From Symbiodinium natans (Eukaryota > Sar > Dinophyceae > Suessiales > Symbiodiniaceae), in contig CAJNDS010000668.1 in assembly GCA_905221605.1 (NCBI GenBank), positions 1,085,055-1,149,054 on the forward strand: DNA of 64,000 nt. Reading direction: 5' to 3'. The notes below the pieces were generated by a model. That model was given only the letters and a program-made list of their open reading frames with translations. It ran no database searches and had not been told where the DNA came from. Position 1 is the stretch's first letter, and each line of letters begins with the position of its first letter. The position numbers and the translations under genes are program-made. This document shows positions 51,346-62,599 of the stretch, piece by piece.

Positions 51346-52153
51346 ATGGGGCTGAGGGAGGTGTGGGGGCTGATCCCATAAGCTCATAGCTTTCAAGTCA
51401 AACCTTAAACCCTTAAGCTTTAAACCCTAGCTTTTCAAGGCCCGAAACCTGGTTGTTAAGCTTGCGATAGCCCCTAAACCCCTACTGCCTAAGCCTAAAC
51501 CCTTGAATCCTAAACCCCCCCCCCAGTCCATGTTTGCTTAAGGTTTGCTCTGGTGGCTGGCGAGTGGCTCTTGCTCCCATATGCACCAGCGTCTGTGTTT
51601 TCCCGCCATCTGTGAACCATGTTGAGTTTAGGCTTTAGGGGTTCTCTCCATCCCTGGGGTTTAGGGTTTGGGGTGTACTGTTAGGCTTCAGGGCTCAGGG
51701 TGTTTATTCTTCCTTCTGTGAGTCGTGGTGTGTTTGGGGTTTGACTAGGGACGAATGTTGAGGTTTTGGCTTTGGAGTTGCGTGCAGGGTTTTGGTTTGC
51801 CCCGTGTTTCCCCTTGAGGCGGAGCCAGGATATAGGGTAACCCCCCCCCCCTCAAGCGGCTGACCGTAAAAATGTCGGGGTGCTAAGGCTGACAGCGTAG
51901 CACAAACGTCCGTTTCTCCATATGATAAATCGCCTTTTTTAAGTGCAGCTCCGCGCAGCGGCCGACTCGAAAAACTCACCCCGCCCCGCGCCTCGGTTAC
52001 AACCCTCCTTCCCCATGCTTCCCTGTGGTTGAGAGCCGATTGTTTAGGGTTTGCTTTTTAGGGTTGGGGAGGATACCATAGGGTGGGGAAGTGGGACTGG
52101 GAGGGGCGGGGGGGGGCGATTACACAGAGCGCGGGCGCAGAAAGAAAGCAGAT

Positions 52154-52446
52154 GGCCGTCTTAGACCAACTTACAGCTTAATAGCGACCTTATGCGGCAC
52201 AAGAAGGCGATTAAGCTATAATAAATTTTTGATAGCTTAATAACCTCCTTAAGTTTTTTAAACGTTAAGAGTGAGCAACTAGCTTAACTTTTTTTCCGGT
52301 AAGGAAATTAAGCTATGCTGCTCATTTTTGCTTAACTTTTAAAACCACTTAAGGAGGTTATTAAGCTATCAAAAATTATTATAGCTTAATAACCTTCTTG
52401 TGCCGCATAAGGTCGCTATTAAGCTGTAAGTTGGTCTAAGACGGCC
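52154..52446. repeat. AT-rich palindromic core with repeated TTAAGCT/AGCTTAA
   Basis: GGCCGTCTTAGACCAACTTA at 52154 and its inverse ending at 52446 place the centre near 52300. The core holds about eight TTAAGCT/AGCTTAA motifs and nested stems such as TTAAGCTATAATA / TATTATAGCTTAA. Confidence 0.9.
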
Positions 52447-52751
52447 ATCTGCTTTCTTTCTGCGCCCGTGCTCTGTGTAATCACCCCCCCCCCCCTCCCG
52501 GTCCCACTCCACCCCTATGGTATCCTCCCCAACCCTAAAAAGCAAACCCTAAACAATAGGCTCTCAACCACAGGGAAGTTGGGGAAGGAGGGGTGTAACC
52601 GAGGCGGGGGGCGGGGTGAGTTTTTCGAGTCGGCCGCTGCGCGGAGCTGCACTTAAAAAAGGCGATTTATGATATGGAGAAACGGACGTTTGCGCTACGC
52701 TGTCAGCCTTAGCGCCCCGACATTTTTATGGTCAGCCGCTTGGGGGGGGGG

Positions 52752-52900
52752 GGCTACATGGTGGAATGGTCGTTTCCAAATGCCACTCATCCCTTCACTG
52801 TTTTTTTTTGTTTTTTTTTTCTGTGTCTGCCGCTGCGAAGGGCTTTGCGGACTGGTCGTTTACAAAGTGCCACCTGTCCCTTCAGGAATAATTTCTAGTC
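52752..52900. repeat. About 150-bp insertion in the right arm only
   Basis: Two diverged copies of TGGTCGTTTMCAAAKTGCCA...CCCTTCA (near 52767 and 52853) flank a T-rich stretch. The left arm lacks the segment. Confidence 0.75.
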
Positions 52901-53290
52901 CTGGCGTCACCCTATACCCTGGCTCCGCCTCAAGGGGAAACACGGGGCAAACCAAAACCCTGCACGCAACTCCAAACCCAAAACCTCAACATTCGTCCCT
53001 AGTCAAACCCCAAACGCACCACGACTCACAGAAGGAAGAATAAACACCCTGAGCCCTGAAGCCTAACAGTACACGCCAAACCCTAAACCCCAGGGATGGA
53101 GAGAACCCCTAAAGCCTAAACTCAATGGCGGGAAAACACAGACGCTGGTGCATATGGGAGCAAGAGCCATTCGCCAGCCACCAGAGCAAACCTTAAGCAA
53201 ACATGGACTGGGGGGGGGTTTAGGATTCAAGGGTTTAGGGCTTAGGCAGTAGGGGTTTAGGGGCTATCGCAAGCTTAACAACCAGGTTTC

Positions 53291-55020
53291 TCTTAAGCCC
53301 CCTTAAGCCCCCTTAAGCCCCTTGAGCCCCCTTAAGCCCACTAAGCCCCTTAAGCCCCCTTAAGCCCCTTAAGCCCTCGAAGCCCCTTAGCCCCCATCAG
53401 CGCACCAACCCTCCAGAAGCAAGCAGTTAAGAAACCTAGACCTCTCAACCCTGAAAATCAAAACCCCCCACCCCCCAAGTTAATTAACCCAGGCCTTTGG
53501 ACCAAAGCTAGGGTCCATCAGCCCCAAACCTCCCTCACAAGCGCTCTAAGTGCCCTAAGCCCTTTAAGCCTTTAAGGGCCCCAAGCCCTCTTGAGCGCCC
53601 TTAAGCCCCTTGAGCCCCCTTAAGCCCACTAAGCCCCTTAAGCCCCCTTAAGCCCCCCCAAACCCCTTAAGCCCTCGAAGCCCCTTAGCCCCCATCAGCG
53701 CACCAACCCTCCAGAAGCAAGCAGTTAAGAAACCTAGACCTCTCAACCCTGAAAATCAAAACCCCCCACCCCCCAAGTTAATTAACCCAGGCCTTTGGAC
53801 CAAGGCTAGGGTCCATCAGCCCCAAACCTCCCTCACAAGCGCTCTAAGTGCCCTAAGCCCTTTAAGACTTTAAGGGCCCCAAGCCCCCTTAAGCCCCTTG
53901 AGCCCCCTTGAGCCCACTAAGCCCCTTGAAGCCCCCCTAAGCCCCTTAAGCCCTCGAAGCCCCTTAGCCCCCATCAGCGCACCAACCCTCCAGAAGCAAG
54001 CAGTTCAGAAACCTAGACCTCTCAACCCTGAAAATCAAAGCCCCCCACCCCCCAAGTTAATTAACCCAGGCCTTTGGACCAGAGCTAGGGTCCATCAGCC
54101 CCAAACCTCCCTCACAAGCGCTCTAAGTGCCCTAAGCCCTTTAAGCCTTTAAGGGCCCCAAGCCCTCTTAAGCCCCCTTAAGCCCCCTTAAGCCCCCTGA
54201 GCCCCCTTAAGCCCCTTAAGCCCCCTTCAGCCCCCCCAAGCCCCTTAAGCCCTCGAAGCCCCTTAGCCCCCATCAGCGCACCAACCCTCCAGAAGCAAGC
54301 AGTTAAGAAACCTAGACCTCTCAACCCTGAAAATCAAAACCCCCCACCCCCCAAGTTAATTAACCCAGGCCTTTGGACCAAAGCTAGGGTCCATCAGCCC
54401 CAAACCTCCCTCACAAGCGCTCCAAGTGCCCTAAGCCCTTTAAGCCTTTAAGAAGCCCTCTTAAGCCCCCTTAAGCCCCCTTAAGCCCCTTGAGCCCCCT
54501 TAAGCCCCTTAAGCCCCCTTCAGCGCCCCCAAGCCCCTTAAGCCCTCGAAGCCCCTTAGCCCCCATCAGCGCACCAACCCTCCAGAAGCAAGCAGTTCAG
54601 AAACCTAGACCTCTCAACCCTGAAAATCAAAACCCCCCACCCCCCAAGTTAATTAACCCAGGCCTTTGGACCAAAGCTAGGGTCCATCAGCCCCAAACCT
54701 CCCTCACAAGCGCTCTAAGTGCCCTAAGCCCTTTAAGCCTTTAAGGGCCCCAAGCCCTCTTAAGCCCCCTTAAGCCCCTTGAGCCCCCTTAACAGCCCCC
54801 CCAAGCCCCTTAAGCCCTCGAAGCCCCTTAGCCCCCATCAGCGCACCAACCCTCCAGAAGCAAGCAGTTAAGAAACCTAGACCTCTCAACCCTGAAAATC
54901 AAAACCCCCCACCCCCCAAGTTAATTAACCCAGGCCTTTGGACCAAAGCTAGGGTCCATCAGCCCCAAACCTCCCTCACAAGCGCTCTAAGTTCCCTAAG
55001 CCCTTTAAGCCTTTAAGGGC
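53291..55020 (+). repeat. Right satellite array (six units), inverted relative to the left
   Basis: The unit end (GCTAGGGTCCATCAGC) is at 53522, 53820, 54099, 54398, 54691 and 54963. Same satellite as 49281-51345 in mirror orientation, with one unit fewer. Confidence 0.9.
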
Positions 55021-55059
55021 CCCAAACCCCGCCACCACACCACGGGGGTGGGGGGGGGG

Positions 55060-56330
55060 GGGGATAGCACCCTAAATCAAAACCAAACTCCTGAACCCTG
55101 AAGTCTACAGCACGAATCCTCGAACGCAAAGCGCATTTTGAACCCTAAGCTAGCCTATGCCCTGAAACTCCAGTTGAACTCTAGACCCCAAGCCCTGATT
55201 GAGCCCCTAACCCCTAAACCCTAAATCCCACTACCACACACAACGGGGGGTACCATGGCGGGGGGGGGGGAGCAGCAACAGCCCATTCCTGTGAGGGTGT
55301 GCAGGGTTCCCTTCTTCGCCCCCAACCCGCGTCAGCTACCCGACGGGCCCGATGTGCGCCCGTCGGGTACCCGACGCGGGCACCTCCCCTCCCCCCCACA
55401 CACACATTGCTTCCCATCCTTGGTTTCCTTCCGCTTTGGCAAAAACCTCTTGACATTTTTCAATGTCCCAGATAAGCCAGACACGTAATGTTCCCCTAAC
55501 CCTATATAACCCGGCCGTGAATCAAAGCGGGCATAGACCAAACCCAAAACTCTACATCCAAACCCACCACTGATTAAACATCAGGCACAAACTTTAAAAC
55601 CTGACCCCAAACGTAAACAGCGTTCCAGAAGCTGGTGATAGATGTTTTGGGTTTTGGGTTGTCATTTTCCAGGCAATGCGGCTTGTTTCTTCCCGTCTCA
55701 CCCCCTTTAATGTGGTGGGGGCGGGGGGTGGTAGGGGCGAGGCGGGGCGGCGGGGTCCGTCGAGTACCGACGCGCAGTGTCGGGTACTCGACGGGCACTA
55801 AGGCCAAATCAAAATTGACATTCTCCAAACGTCTAAACATCCAAACATCTGCATTTGTCGAAAACATAAGTCAGTATCAAATCCAAATCGACCCAATTAT
55901 TTTTACATCTTGTGCTCGGGCCGTCAGGCAACCGACATTTCCGTCGGGTACCGGACGCGTACGGGAGGGGAGGGGGAGAGGTAGGTACCTAACGAGTATT
56001 CGCGGGCGGCCGGGGGGGCACGAAGCACATGCACAGGGGGATTAATACTCAGGTTTTAGAGCTTCGCTGCAAGGAGTGCATTACTGATAGCGTTTAAGAC
56101 TCAGGGGGTTGATTGTTTCCTATTGGAAAACGAGCAAAAACTGTGCCTCAAGTCCCTAGTCGCCTTAAAACCTTTAGTTTTAGCCCTCAACCCTAAACCC
56201 GAAAAACCCCTAACAACATAAAGCCCCAAAGCCCTAAACCTGAAACCGTAAACCAAGCCCCGCCGCCAGACCGCAAGGCGGGCGGGGGGAAGGGGGATAG
56301 CACCCTAAATCCTCAGCAAAAACTCTTAAA
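55060..56330. repeat. Outer right arm of the large palindrome
   Basis: Reverse complement of 48070-49265. Confidence 0.85.
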
Positions 56331-56454
56331 CCAGAATATCCTCGAACCCAAAGTGCTATTTAGGCCGCAAAGCCTTATGCCCTGAACCCCAATTGAACTG
56401 TAGACCCTAAAGCCCTGATTGAGTCCTGATTGAACCCTTTCACCCTAAACCCAT

Positions 56455-58740
56455 CGCGCTGCCCACCCCCAGAACACCCCTCGAGTACACCCCTCTCCCC
56501 CCCGGCACGCGTCGGGTACCCGACGGATATGTGTCTGTTTTCCCACCAAAATACTGTATTGTATGTAAGACAATTCTGTCAACTTGGATTCGTTGGTTTT
56601 TTTGTTATCATTTGACACAAATACAACTTTGTTTGGACGGAGAATGTCAATTTTGATTTGGCCTTCATTGACGTCCCGCAAAGCCTGAAAACCCAAGCCC
56701 CGACAACCAAAACCCAGAACATGTTATCACCCACATATAAACAGCATAGCTTCTGGTTCAAGGTTGGGTTCCGGGAAAGTGTATGACTTAAATTTCAGTA
56801 ATGGTGGGTTTGGATTTAGGGCTTAGGGTTTAGCCTCTGCCCGCTTTGCTTCACGGTTAGGGGAACATTAAGTGTCCGGCTTATCTGGGTAATTGAAAAA
56901 TGTCAAGAGGTTTTTGCCAGGGCGGAAACCCAGGATAGGATAGCAAACGGTGTTTGTGTGTGGGGGGGGGGGGAGGTGCGCGCGTCGTGGGCCCGTCGGG
57001 CACCCGACGCGTGTTGGGGGAGAGGAAAGGGGGAACAAAGGGTTTAAAAAGCGCCTTGCGTTTTGAGGAGCAGTGCTTCAAAATTAGGGGTCAGGAGTTT
57101 GGTCCCACCCCCGTGGTGCGGTGGCGGGGTTTGGGGATTCAGGTTTAGGCTTAACTTAAGGTCTCAGAGCGGAAACCCAAGAAGTGTGTGTGGGGGAGGG
57201 ACACACTCGTGCCCCCGTGGTGCGCTAGTTGGATTTCGGGCTTAAAGTTTCAAGGGTTCAATCAGGGCTTTAGGGTCCAGCGTTCAATTGAGGTTTTGGG
57301 CAGAAGGCATTGCGGCTTAAGTAGCACTTTGGGTTCGAGGATATTCTGGTTTAAGAGTTTGGGCTGAGGATTTAGGGCGCTATTCCCCTTCGCCCATCCC
57401 CCCCCCCCCGCCCCGTGGTCTGGCGGTAGGGCGTTGAGCTTAATTTAGGGTCTTAGAGCGTTTACGGTTTCAGGTTTAGGGCTTTGGGGTTTTATGTTTT
57501 AAGGGGGTTCGGGTTTAGCGTTGACGGCTTACAGTGTTTCGGACCTTTGCCCCTCTCCCCCCCCCCCCGGTCTAGAGTCTAGGACAAAGTCTCTGGTTTT
57601 TAAAGAATCTTTCACTCTCATTTTGTGTTGCAAATGCATTTTATCGGGTGAGAAGTTTTTCAAATTGAGTTAACCCAGCCAACTTACTTTGAGGTGGCGC
57701 CAAAACATGCTTTCTGTTTTCAGTTCAATGGTTAACTCAGCTCTTGCGCTCAACTTTACTGTTTCAAGTGCTGCCAACAAATCTTTTTCGATTTCAAATA
57801 AGAAACAAACTCAACCCACTGATTCCCCTGTCCCCTGCATCGAAGCTCCAAAACCTGAGTATTGATTCGCGATGACCCAAAACACCAAGGCGTGGTGGCC
57901 CGCATCCCTCATGCCGGGCCACAGTGGGTTTGGGGGTTTGGGGGTTTGGGGGTTTGGGGGTTTGGGGGTTCAGTCTGACCTTCTTCGGCTTTAGTATAGT
58001 CTTCGCGAGGGGCTGTGTAGCCTTTGGGTTGTTGTTAGGGTCATGGGCGGTATAGCCCTAAGAGGGGCGTGGGCTGTATGGCCTTTATTAGGAGTATGAT
58101 GAGCTACAGAGCCTTGAAACATGATCGCCCCCTGCACCCCCAGAACACCCGTCGAGTACACCCCTCTCCCCCCGGCACGCGTCGGGTACCCGACGGATAT
58201 GTGTCTGTTTTCCCAGGGGCACCCCTCCCAAAATACTGTATTGTATGTAAGACAATTCTGTCAACTTGGATTCGTTGGTTTTTTTGTTATCATTTGACAC
58301 AAATACAACTTTGTTTGGACGGAGAATGTCAATTTTGATTTGGCCTTCATTAAAAGACCGCAAAGCCTCAAAACCCCAAGCCCCGACAACCAAAACCCAG
58401 AACGTAGCATAGCTTCTGGTTCAAGGTTGGGTTCCGGGAAAGTGTATGCCTGCAATTTCATTAGTGGTGGGTTTGGATTTAGGGCTCAGGGTTTGGCCTC
58501 TGCCCGCTTTGACTCACGGCCGGGTTACACAGGGTTAGGGGAACATTAAGTGTCTGGCTTATCTGGGACATTGAAAAATGTCAAGAGGTTTTGGCCAGGG
58601 CGGAAACCCAGGATGGGAAACAATGTGTGTGTGTGGGGGGGAGGGGAGGTGCCCGCGTCGGGTTCCCGACGGGCGCGCATCAAACCCGTCGGGTACCCGA
58701 CGCGGGTTGGGGGAGAGAAGGGAACCCTAACAGGAATGGG
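56455..58740. repeat. Tandem direct copies of one module (about 1.67 kb apart)
   Basis: CGAGTACACCCCTCTCCCC, ACGGATATGTGTCTGTTTTC and the following 450 bp occur at about 56480-57020 and again at about 58152-58710 in the same orientation. The spacer is a copy of the 47.2-48.0 kb module. Confidence 0.8.
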
Positions 58741-60239
58741 CTGTTGCTGCTCCCCCCCATGGTACCCCCGTTGAGTGGTAAGAAACTGGCACGGGGCTTC
58801 CGGCTGAGGAGCGATACCCTTAAAATGTAAACCCTAAACCCTAAGCCCTAAACCCTAAACCCTAAACCCTAATCCCTAGATGTAGAGGTTTCGGGTTAAG
58901 GTCTTGGGCTTTGCAAGCCTTAAACCCTACGAAGCTGGTAATCAGTGGCTTGAGTTTGTTTCTTATGTGAAATCGAAGAAGACTGTTGGCAGCACTTGAA
59001 ACAGTAAAGTTGAGCGCAAGAGCTGAGTTAACCATTGAACTGAAAACAGAAAGCATGCTTTGGCGCCACCTCAACATAAGTTGGCTGGGTTAACTCAATC
59101 TGAAAAACTTCTCACCCGATAAAATGCATTTGCAACACAAATGAGAGTGAAAGAGTTCTTTAAAAACCAGAGACTTTGTCCTAGACTCTAGACTTGAGCG
59201 GGGGGGGGGGGGGGAACCCCCTAAAAAATAAAAACCCCAAAGCCCTAAACCTGAAACCGCAAACGCTCTAAGACCCTAAATTCAGCTCAACGGCCAGACC
59301 ACGGGGGGGGGGGGGGGGGGTGGGCGAAGGGGAATCGCACCCTAAATCCTCAGCCCAAACTCTTGAACCAGAATTGTCCTCGAACCCAAAGTGCTACTTA
59401 AGCCGCAATGCCTTCTGCCCAAAACATCAATTGAACACTGGACCCTAAAGCCCTGATTGAACCCTTGAAACTTTAAGCCCGAAATCCCACTAGCACACCA
59501 CGGGGGCACGCGTGTGTCCCTCCCCCACACACACTTCTTGGGTTTCCGCCCTGAAACCTTAAGTTAAGCCTAAACCTGAACCCCAAACCCCGCCACCACA
59601 CCACGGGGGTGGGTGGGACCAAACTCCTGACCCCTATAATCTTAAAGCATTAAACCTCAAACGCAAAGCGCTTCTTCCCCTTTCCTCTCCCCCAACACGC
59701 GTCGGGTACCCGACGGGCCCGATGTGCGCCCGTCGGGCCCGACTGAAAAAATGTTCTGGGTTTTGGTTGTCGGGGCTTGGGGTTTTCAGGCTTTGCAGGC
59801 CGTTAATGAAGGCCAAATCAAAATTGACATTCTCCGTCCAAGCAAATTTGTTTTTGTATGTAAGACAATTCTGTCAATTTGGATTCGTTTCATTTGACAC
59901 AAATACAAATTTGTTTGGGTGTGTGTGTGTAGGGGGAGGGGAGGTGCCCGCGTCGGGTACCCGACGGGCGCGCATCAAACCCGTCGGGTACCCGACGCGT
60001 GTTCCCCCACACCATCAGCTGAATCCCACGTCCTAAGCCCCAAGCCCAACAGGAATGGGCTGTTGCTGCTCCCCACCTATGGTACCCCCCATTGTGTGGT
60101 AGTGGGATTTAGGGTTTAGGGGTTAAGGGTTCAATCAGGGCTTGAGGTCTGGAGTTCAATTGGAGTTTCAGGGCATAGGGTTTAAAAGGCGCTTTGCGTT
60201 TGAGGGTTAATGCTTTAAAATCTAGGGGTCAGGAGTTTG

Positions 60240-60599
60240 GTCCCTCCCATTTGGGGTGTGGGGTGTGGGGGGGTGTGGGGTGTGTGGAGTGTGGTGTGTG
60301 GGGTGTGTGAGGTGTGGTGTGGGGGGAGTGTGGGGGGAGTGTGTGGGTGTGGGGGGGTGTGGGGTGTGGGGTGTGGGGTGTGGGGTGTGGGGGTGTGTGT
60401 GGTGTGGTGTGTGTGTGGGGTGTGTGGTGTGGTGTGTGGTGGGGGTGTGGTGTGTGGTGTGTGGTGTGTGTGGTGTGTGTGTGTTGTGTGGTGTTGGGTT
60501 GTGTTGGGGTGTGGGGGTGTGGGTGTGTGGGTGTGTGGGTGTGTGGGTGTGTGTGTGTGTGTGGTTGTGTGGTTGTGTGGTGTGTGTGTGTGTGGGTGG

Positions 60600-60630
<31 letters not shown>

Positions 60631-61132
60631 TGGTGTGTGTGTGTGGGTGTGTGGTGTGGTGTGTGTGTGTGTGTGTGGTGTGTGGTGTGTGTGGTGTGTG
60701 TGTGTGGTGTGTGGGTGTGTGGTGTGGGGTGTGGGTGTGTGTGGTGTGTGGGTGTGTGTGGGGTGTGTGGGGTTGTGGGTGTGGGGTGTTGGGTGTGGGG
60801 TGGGGTTGTGGGGTGTGGGGGGGTGTGGTGTGTGTGGGGTGTGGGTGGGTGGTGGTGTGGGGTGGGTGGGGGGGGTGGGGGTGGGGGTGGGGGGGTGGGG
60901 GTTGTGGGTGTGGGGTGGTGGGGTGTGTGGTGGGTGGTGTGGTGTGGGTGTGGGTGTTGTGTGGGGCTGTGTGTGGTGGGGTGGTGTGGGGTGTGGGGTG
61001 GTGTGGGGTGGTGTGTGTGGGGTGTGTGGGGTGGTGTGGGGTGGTGTGGGGTGGTGTGGGGTGGGGTGGGGTGGTGTGGGGTGTGCGGGGTGTGCGCGGG
61101 GCGCGCGGGGCGTGTGGGGTGTGTGGGGCGCT
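60240..61132 (+). repeat. About 890-bp nearly pure G/T tract
   Basis: GTGTGGGG-type irregular repeats with almost no A or C on plus, ending in a GCGCGGGG-type patch. All three plus frames are open (Cys/Val/Gly/Trp only), which is a composition effect and not evidence of coding. Confidence 0.95.
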
Positions 61133-61220
61133 TTAAAAATTCGCGAGAGTTTTGTCAGGGCGGAGACCCAAAAAAAGAAGCTTTAAAAAAAATCGTGAGA
61201 GTTTTGTCAGGTGGAGACCG
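61128..61220. repeat. Tandem repeat of a CGAGAGTTTTGTCAGG unit
   Basis: CTTTAAAAATTCGCGAGAGT...GCGGAGACC and CTTTAAAAAAAATCGTGAGA...GTGGAGACC, about 50 bp apart. Confidence 0.8.
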
Positions 61221-61222
61221 AT

Positions 61223-61650
61223 TTTGTCCTAGGGCTACACAGCCCAACTAGGGCTACACAGCCCGGCCGAAAATACAGCCCATTTGTCCTAGGGCTACAC
61301 AGCCCAACTAGGGCTTTACAGCCCCGCCTCGGGCCTTACAGCCCATTTGTCCTGAGGCTACACAGCCCAGCTAGGGCTATACAGCCCGGCCTAGGGCTAT
61401 ACAGCCCATTTGTCTAGGACTGCACAGCCCAACTAGCCAAACTAGGGCTAATACAGCCCGGCTAGGACTATACAGCCCATTTGTCCTAGGGCTACACAGC
61501 CCAATTAGGGCTATACAGCCCGGCCTAGGGCTATACAGCCCATTTCAGGGTTTAGGGTTTAGGGTTTAGGGTTGAGGGTTTAGGGTTTAGGGTTTACAGC
61601 CCGGCAATTGTCCTAGGACTACACAGCCCAATTGGGGCTACACAGCCCGG
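61223..61650. repeat. About 60-70 bp tandem array of GGGCTNNACAGCCC hairpins
   Basis: Unit starts (TTTGTCCT) lie at 61223, 61283, 61346, 61409 and 61480. Each unit carries three short hairpins of the type GGGCTACACAGCCC or GGGCTATACAGCCC. A TTTAGGG array (61547-61595) interrupts the last unit. Confidence 0.9.
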
Positions 61651-61914
61651 TAGGGTTTCAGGGTTTAGGGTTTAGGGTCCCATTGTCCTCACACAGTGTG
61701 TGTTGGGGGGTGGGGGGAGAGGGGGGGAGTGGGGAGGGGGAAGGAGAAGGGTCGGGCAGGGTAAGGCCTGGGGCCCCCGGCATGGTGGCTGGCTGTGGTC
61801 CACGGCGCCAGGCACATACGCAGGGCATTTTAGGGTCGTTCAGGGTTTAGGGTTTAGGGTTTGGGGTTTGGGGATTGGAGTTTGGGGTTTTCTCTTTCTG
61901 AAAACAAAAAAAAA

Positions 61915-62180
61915 GGATTTTGTTCTTGGTTCACAACGATTTTGATAGTTGGCACCACTTGGAGCAAAATGTTTTTTGGCTGGCAGTTCTGTTTGTTTTG
62001 ATTGTTGGCGCTACTTGAAGCAACACATCTAAATTTAGATTTTGTACACACACACACACACACGCTGTGTAATTTAAATTTGTTTTCCGAACATATTAAA
62101 TCTATACCATACAACATGGCACAGCCACAGACCCTGCAAAGGTCACCTTTGCCTCGGGTCACCTTTGGTAGTCTCCGAAT
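61915..62180. repeat. Right copy of the long-range inverted repeat
   Basis: Reverse complement of 42095-42335 with differences. It includes TTGTTCTTGGTTCA, CCACTTGGAGCAAAATG and CATACAACATGGCACAG, and adds a CA microsatellite at 62046. Confidence 0.8.
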
Positions 62181-62224
62181 ATAGGGACTCTAGAGTATAT
62201 GAGGTGTATGGAAATATATACATA

Positions 62225-62335
62225 TGAGCATATTAGAAATACATACATATATATATATATATAGAGTGGGAGAGTTGTTGTAGGGGAATATGATTAAGGG
62301 TCCTTTCTAGGGGTCCCTCCTAAAAAACCTTGTAG
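62225..62335. repeat. TA microsatellite and dispersed repeat shared with 19395-19440
   Basis: TATATATA followed by AGGGGAATATGATTAAGGGT and CCTTTCTAGGGGTCCCTCC, which matches AGGGGAATAAGATTAAGGGT near 19407. Confidence 0.7.
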
Positions 62336-62599
62336 TGGTGCTCTTTTTCGTTCGGGGTTTTAAGGTTTAGGCTTTGGGGTGTGGGGGGGGAGGAGGTTGC
62401 TCAGGGTTTGCGTTGCTCTCTGGATTCCCTAAATCCCCCATATGTCGAACACCCAAACGCCCCAAGTCCTACACCTTAAACCCTAAACTCCAAACCCTAA
62501 ACCCTAGACCCTAAATCCTAATCAGCGGCTCGGGGGCCGGCTTGGGGCTTTGAATTCGGGTTTAGGGTCTTGCGTCTCGGGTTTACGGGTTTACGGGTT

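Larger units (their letters stand above)
51448..53290. repeat. Inner arms of the large palindrome
   Basis: AACCTGGTTGTTAAGCTTGC at 51448 matches GCAAGCTTAACAACCAGGTT at about 53268. The match continues, nearly identical, to the core at 52154-52446, except that the right arm has about 150 extra bases at 52752-52900. Confidence 0.9.
43590..60240. repeat. Mosaic block of alternately inverted repeat modules
   Basis: The same modules recur in alternating orientation. Examples are CATTTTTCAATGTCCCAGA (43873, 48935, 55457, 56895, 58570) and AATTGACATTCTCCGTCC with its neighbours (44118, 45935, 56635, 58316, 59824). No gene with protein character was found in the block. The individual arms are listed separately. 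Confidence 0.85.

Noticed and set aside
49567-54744. Repeated 62-84 codon Pro/Ser/Leu-rich frames starting MSPLKPLKPPS or similar in both satellite arrays
   Set aside because: They follow the satellite unit and appear mirrored in the two arrays. There is no promoter context or independent support, so I treat them as repeat by-products.
60237-61251. Three overlapping open frames of about 290-330 codons on plus
   Set aside because: They use almost only Val, Cys, Gly and Trp because the DNA is G/T only. All three frames are open, so this is a composition artefact.
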